Part shown: positions 60,663-64,000 of the stretch, one piece after another
Position numbering within the stretch: the stretch's first letter is position 1
Layout: each line of letters starts with the position of its first letter
Assembly: GCF_004771275.1 (NCBI RefSeq)
Contig: NZ_RQEV01000003.1
Coordinates: 186,001 to 250,000 of the forward strand
Source: Leptospira fluminis
GTDB lineage: Bacteria; Spirochaetota; Leptospiria; Leptospirales; Leptospiraceae
Direction: 5' to 3'
Length of the DNA: 64,000 nucleotides
Program-made: the position numbers and the translations under genes
Notes under the pieces: model-generated
The model's input: only the letters and a program-made list of their open reading frames with translations
Database searches by the model: none
What the model was told of the DNA's origin: nothing

Positions 60663-61612
60663 ACCCTCAGTTCGCGGTTTTTTCGGCACTGATTTTGGAT
60701 TTAGCGTTAGGCGACCCGAGCTGGCTGCCCCACCCGGTGCGATGGATCGGAAAAGCCGCGCGCTTTTTGGAAAGGAAGACCAGAAGGATCTTTCTTTCAC
60801 CCTTCCTTGCAGGATCCGCGACATCCATGTGCATTTATCTACTTTCTTTCTTCCTGCCTTGGGCGATAATCGCCGCAGCACGACATGTTTCCTATCTTTT
60901 GGAATTTATATTTTCTATTTTTATAATCTATACCGCAGTAGCGCTCAGGGATCTCCTGGATCATAGCCGGGCGGTGCGTCTGGCCTTAGAGGAAAAAAAC
61001 CTGGAAAAAGCCCGTGAAAGAGTGGGAAGGATCGTCGGGCGGGACACACAAAATCTCTCCGAAAGCGAAATCGTCCGAGCCTGCGTGGAAAGCGTCGCGG
61101 AAAGTTTGGTCGACGGAATCACCGCGCCGCTGTTTTACGCGATTTTCGGCGGGCCCGCTTGGGCCATGCTCTATCGGTCCGTAAATACTCTAGACTCCCT
61201 TTTCGGGTATCGGAACGAGAAATACGCGAGGTTCGGAACTCTTCCCGCCAGAACGGATGATCTCGCGAATTTTCTTCCGGCGAGGCTGACGGCTCCCTTG
61301 GTTTCCGTTTCAGCGACGCTTCTCCGCCTCCACCCGGTCCTTTCTCTGCAAGCCCTGTATCGCGACGGAAAAAAACATCCGAGTCCGAATTCCGGTCTTT
61401 GCGAAGCGGCAATGGCGGGAGCACTGGGAATCCGTCTAGGCGGCACGAACTACTACCAAGGAATCGCCAGCGAGAAACCGTTCTTAGGATATGATACGGA
61501 GGCCCTATCTCCGATCCATATCCTTTCTGCAAATAGAATCGTCCTTCTCACTTCAGCAATCTCCTTGGCTCTTTTCATCTCTATTAGAATAGCATTATAT
61601 TCATTTCTTTAA
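60659..61612 (+). CDS. cbiB: Adenosylcobinamide-phosphate synthase CbiB
   Basis: The 317-residue membrane protein has DLALGDPSWLPHPVRWIGKAA at the start, the ARERVGRIVGRDTQNLSESE and CVESVAESLVDGITAPLFYAIFGGPAWAM blocks, and PNSGLCEAAMAGALGIRLGG, which are CbiB hallmarks. It joins aminopropanol (phosphate) to adenosylcobyrate at the inner membrane. It overlaps the fusion gene by four bases (ATGA). Confidence 0.96.
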   Translation: MNPQFAVFSALILDLALGDPSWLPHPVRWIGKAARFLERKTRRIFLSPFLAGSATSMCIYLLSFFLPWAIIAAARHVSYLLEFIFSIFIIYTAVALRDLLDHSRAVRLALEEKNLEKARERVGRIVGRDTQNLSESEIVRACVESVAESLVDGITAPLFYAIFGGPAWAMLYRSVNTLDSLFGYRNEKYARFGTLPARTDDLANFLPARLTAPLVSVSATLLRLHPVLSLQALYRDGKKHPSPNSGLCEAAMAGALGIRLGGTNYYQGIASEKPFLGYDTEALSPIHILSANRIVLLTSAISLALFISIRIALYSFL

Positions 61613-61632
61613 AGGATAAAGGAATCGGAATT

Positions 61633-62244
61633 TTGAAAGAGGAATGGCCATCGGAACCGACGAAGATATTGTCCGTTTTTCGCCATGGAGAAACGGATTG
61701 GAATACCCTCTCCAAGCTGCAGGGACAATTGGACGTCCCCCTCTCCGTCCGCGGAAAGCAACAGGTAGGAATTTTGCCTGAAGCGCTTTTGGCGGACGGA
61801 ATCGAATTCATATATTCCAGCGACTTAACCAGGGCAAAAGAAACCGTTCTCCCTCTCGCCGAGAGATTCGGAATTCCCGTCCGATTCGATGCTAGATTAA
61901 GAGAAGTACACTTGGGAGAAGCGCAGGGAATGCATATCGCGGACATAGACTCGCATTTCGGCATTCATTCATGGTCCAAATGGAAAAGTTTCGATCCGCG
62001 TTGGGACGTTTTTAGCTTTCCGAAAGGAGAAACCAAACGACAACTCGACGAGCGAATTCTTTCCTTTCTAAAAAGCATTCTGCAGACTCCGGTTCCGGTC
62101 CGAGTCGGAATCTGCACTCACGGGTATTGGATTTCCAGAATGCTTTTCCTACTGAACCTGCAGCCGAAAGAAGACCTGCGGAATTGCGAAGTATTCCGAA
62201 TCCGGCTGGATGCCGAAAGTTTTTTTGCGGAGATGGCTCCCTAA
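61633..62244 (+). CDS. Second histidine phosphatase (phosphoglycerate mutase-like) of the operon
   Basis: The 203-residue protein starts with TTG at 61633, 20 bases after cbiB. It has SVFRHGETDWN with the catalytic RHG, SSDLTRAKETVLPLAERFG, LREVHLGEAQGMHIADID and GICTHGYWISRMLFLLN with the second catalytic His. It could be another alpha-ribazole phosphatase, making the 56850 gene redundant or specialised, or an unrelated phosphatase that shares the transcript. It is the last gene of the run; the OmpA-like gene converges six bases later. Confidence 0.8.
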   Translation: MKEEWPSEPTKILSVFRHGETDWNTLSKLQGQLDVPLSVRGKQQVGILPEALLADGIEFIYSSDLTRAKETVLPLAERFGIPVRFDARLREVHLGEAQGMHIADIDSHFGIHSWSKWKSFDPRWDVFSFPKGETKRQLDERILSFLKSILQTPVPVRVGICTHGYWISRMLFLLNLQPKEDLRNCEVFRIRLDAESFFAEMAP

Positions 62245-62249
62245 TTTCC

Positions 62250-62936
62250 CTACTCGCTCATTTTCTTGAGTTCTTCGATTCCGGGTAGGTTGGATAAATC
62301 CGGAACGATTACGATCTCGATCCTACGATTCGCGGCTTTGTTTTCCGGCGTAGTGTTCGGAACTGCGGGCCGAGAAGATCCCATAGAAGCTGCGCTGATT
62401 CTGTCTTCCGGCATTCCCGCCTTCGTCATCGTATGCAATACGTTCAAAGCTCTAGCGGAGGCCAATTCCCAGTTCGAATAGCCTTTCACTCCGGTCGGGA
62501 CGTCGTCCGTATGACCCTCTACTTGGAATCTTCTGCCTTGCAAAGAGGCGAGAATTCCTGTCACTTCCTTGATCGCATCCGCACCCTTCGCGGAAAGACT
62601 GGCCGAACCCGGAGGAAAAAGAATATCGGAAGAAAGAACGACAACCATCCTGCCGTCCACGATCCGTATCTTCAGTTTTCCCGCATCGATCATGCTTTTG
62701 AAACTGGAAAGAAGGTTTCTGTATTCCAAAACCCTGTGCTGGGTCTCTTCCTGCAATTTTTTCAGGTCGTCCACGGACCGAAGTAGTCCCTGTCTTTCTT
62801 TTTCGGAGGTTTCGAAATCCCTGGCTTTACGGTTATACGCATCTTGCAACGAGTCGTACTTGGATTGAGTAACGCAGTACGAAGTCGAAAAGAGAAGAAA
62901 CACCAGAATATATATGGATTTTTTTTTCAGTTTCAT
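62250..62936 (-). CDS. OmpA-domain lipoprotein
   Basis: The 228-residue protein has a lipoprotein signal ending in FSTSYC (Cys about 21), a coiled helical region (about 25-85), then an OmpA/MotB-like peptidoglycan-binding domain: ILFPPGSASLSAKGADAIKEV, FQVEGHTDDVP, NWELASARALNVL and NKAANRRIEIVI. It should tie the outer membrane to peptidoglycan. It is convergent with the last cobalamin gene and appears monocistronic. Confidence 0.92.
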   Translation of the reverse strand: MKLKKKSIYILVFLLFSTSYCVTQSKYDSLQDAYNRKARDFETSEKERQGLLRSVDDLKKLQEETQHRVLEYRNLLSSFKSMIDAGKLKIRIVDGRMVVVLSSDILFPPGSASLSAKGADAIKEVTGILASLQGRRFQVEGHTDDVPTGVKGYSNWELASARALNVLHTMTKAGMPEDRISAASMGSSRPAVPNTTPENKAANRRIEIVIVPDLSNLPGIEELKKMSE

Positions 62937-63083
62937 GCCATTTCCTGTCCCTGATTTTTGTGTTCGAGCGGACGCACAGTAAAACTATCGATCGATCGCC
63001 CGAAATCCTAAGCTATTCTAACCGGAAATTCGGTGCGAAGTGAGAAAAAATCTGGAAAGAAAGGAGCATCGAGGTTAGTCTGA

Positions 63084-63782
63084 TTGGAACGTATGCGCTT
63101 TTTCCGATTCGATCCGGGCAGAGTCGGATTCTTTCCGTTTCTGCTCCTAATATTTCTCATTTTACATTCCGAGAGCGACGCACAAACCACTCCGGCGGGA
63201 ACCCCTGTGCACACTAAGGAATCCTTGACCGGTGGACTTCCCACTTTGAGGAGCCTTGTGGATGGAGTACGATCCACGCTGAAAGAAAGGGGCTACGTTA
63301 TAGATCGCAAATCCCAATTTACCGGATCCGTGTTCAAGGGAAACTCGGTGATTTTCAAGCTGCAATTTCCTGACGGCAAAGACAGAAAAGTGATCCGAAA
63401 ACTAGGAATCGGCTTAGCTCATGAAATCCCCGACCAATCCGTAATGGTCCAGATCTTCATCTCGGACAGCCAGGACAGAAAGCTCTCTCCACTATATACG
63501 GGATTGGCCGAAACCGCATTCGTGTACGAATGGGAAGCGAGATACGGGGAAAATCATTTTCTAGTGGAGATCCGTCTCGAAGAATCGGAGTCTAACGTGG
63601 CCAACTTCGAGCTCCTGTTCGGGAGCCAGTTATATACTCCTTCCACGGCCTTCGGCAGGGACCCGACCGATCCCGCCAACCAACCGCAGTCCCCGGGAAC
63701 TAGCCAGCCGGGAACGGAAGGGAGATTGCAAGGAACGAGTGAAATTAAAAACTATTTCGAAGTATTCAAAAAGGAATTCTAA
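63084..63782 (+). CDS. Exported protein of unknown function
   Basis: The 232-residue product starts with TTG at 63084, with GAGG 9 bases upstream; the ATG at 63093 is an alternative. A signal peptide or anchor spans about residues 12-33, ending near SESDAQ. The mature part has alternating strands (VIFKLQFPDGKDRKVIRKLG, VMVQIFISDSQDRKL, FLVEIRLEESE) that suggest a beta-sandwich, then a Pro/Gly/Gln-rich tail (NQPQSPGTSQPGTEG). I do not recognise a family. Confidence 0.6.
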   Translation: MERMRFFRFDPGRVGFFPFLLLIFLILHSESDAQTTPAGTPVHTKESLTGGLPTLRSLVDGVRSTLKERGYVIDRKSQFTGSVFKGNSVIFKLQFPDGKDRKVIRKLGIGLAHEIPDQSVMVQIFISDSQDRKLSPLYTGLAETAFVYEWEARYGENHFLVEIRLEESESNVANFELLFGSQLYTPSTAFGRDPTDPANQPQSPGTSQPGTEGRLQGTSEIKNYFEVFKKEF

Positions 63783-64000
63783 GGCTCTCGATTTCCTGAC
63801 TTTTCGGATTTTTATTCGGAAGTTCCCTTTACCGCCCTCGATCCTTTGTTATTGAATTGCGGAAATCCGGTATTTGTTGTAGCGTAGAAGAATACATGTT
63901 TCGAAAACATGGTGGGCGGAAAGAAAGGCCTCCGAAAAATGAAAAACGGGACGCTACTATTGGTGTCCCCGAAAAAGAGGTTCATCGGTGAAGAAAAAGG
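63783..64000 (+). other. Right-edge region with a possible gene start
   Basis: The last 218 bases hold no complete gene above about 30 codons. A GTG at 63988 sits 7 bases behind AAGAGG and starts V-K-K-K before the window ends. The stop of a 31-codon frame from 63896 overlaps this GTG. An ATG at 63939 in another frame is also open to the end. I cannot choose between them. Confidence 0.3.

Noticed and set aside
60333..60881. 182-codon minus-strand frame
   Set aside because: It is antisense to the CobQ domain and cbiB, both well supported.
1..64000. tRNA, rRNA, insertion sequences, prophage, CRISPR
   Set aside because: No cloverleaf-like sequence, rRNA core sequence, transposase, integrase or regularly spaced repeat was found on reading through the window; a dedicated scan was not possible.

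Overview
The window looks like a chromosomal segment of a Leptospira species (Spirochaetota), probably from one of the infectious lineages. This is inferred from protein content and not from any marker RNA: there is a DUF1574 protein beside an MBOAT acyltransferase, a YbiT-type ABC-F ATPase, many short secreted or lipoprotein genes without clear homologues, frequent TTG/GTG starts, base composition in the mid-40s % GC by eye, and a complete-looking cobalamin locus of the kind known from Leptospira. No rRNA, tRNA, insertion sequence, prophage or CRISPR array was seen.

Positions 1-7640 are all on the minus strand. They hold the start of an ECF sigma factor behind an LTXXQ periplasmic protein and a response regulator, a secreted PI-PLC-like phosphodiesterase with C-type-lectin-like sequence, an alpha/beta hydrolase, and a tight three-gene two-component module. 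Positions 7900-35473 are mostly housekeeping and envelope genes on both strands: MBOAT/DUF1574, STAS protein and rdgB, ABC-F ATPase, flavin amine-oxidase-like protein, methyltransferase, class A PBP, oligopeptide-type binding lipoprotein, msbA-lpxK, an outer-membrane-type protein, a ThiF/MoeB enzyme, a HEAT-repeat protein, an LptF/G permease, an SH3b protein, MarR plus old yellow enzyme, a DUF4097 protein, polA and a GT4 glycosyltransferase. Positions 35820-38914 form a small secreted-protein operon around an MbnH/MauG-like di-heme enzyme. A second GT4 enzyme and a DoxX-like protein follow.

The main feature is a cobalamin regulon from about 40890 to 62244. A first cobalamin riboswitch precedes a TonB-dependent receptor. 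A second, whose P1 helix is perfectly paired, precedes a run of about twenty tightly packed genes: cbtB, cbtA, cbiX (fused to a 2Fe-2S ferredoxin domain), a DUF3209-like gene, a ferredoxin-reductase-like flavoprotein, cbiD, cbiC, cbiET, cbiL, cbiG, cbiH (with a long C-terminal extension), cbiF, cobO, cbiA, cbiZ, cobC, cobU, a cobD-cobQ fusion, cbiB and a second histidine phosphatase. Together these cover cobalt uptake, the oxygen-independent (early cobalt insertion) corrin pathway, adenosylation, side-chain attachment and corrinoid salvage. No cbiJ/cobK, cobS or cobT is recognisable, so those steps must be encoded elsewhere or be done by unfamiliar proteins in the operon. Most adjacent genes overlap by 4-14 bases or start on TTG/GTG at the previous stop, which suggests one translationally coupled transcript.

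The right edge carries an OmpA-domain lipoprotein, a secreted protein of unknown function and possibly the first codons of another gene. All calls rest on reading motifs by eye; no database search was run.
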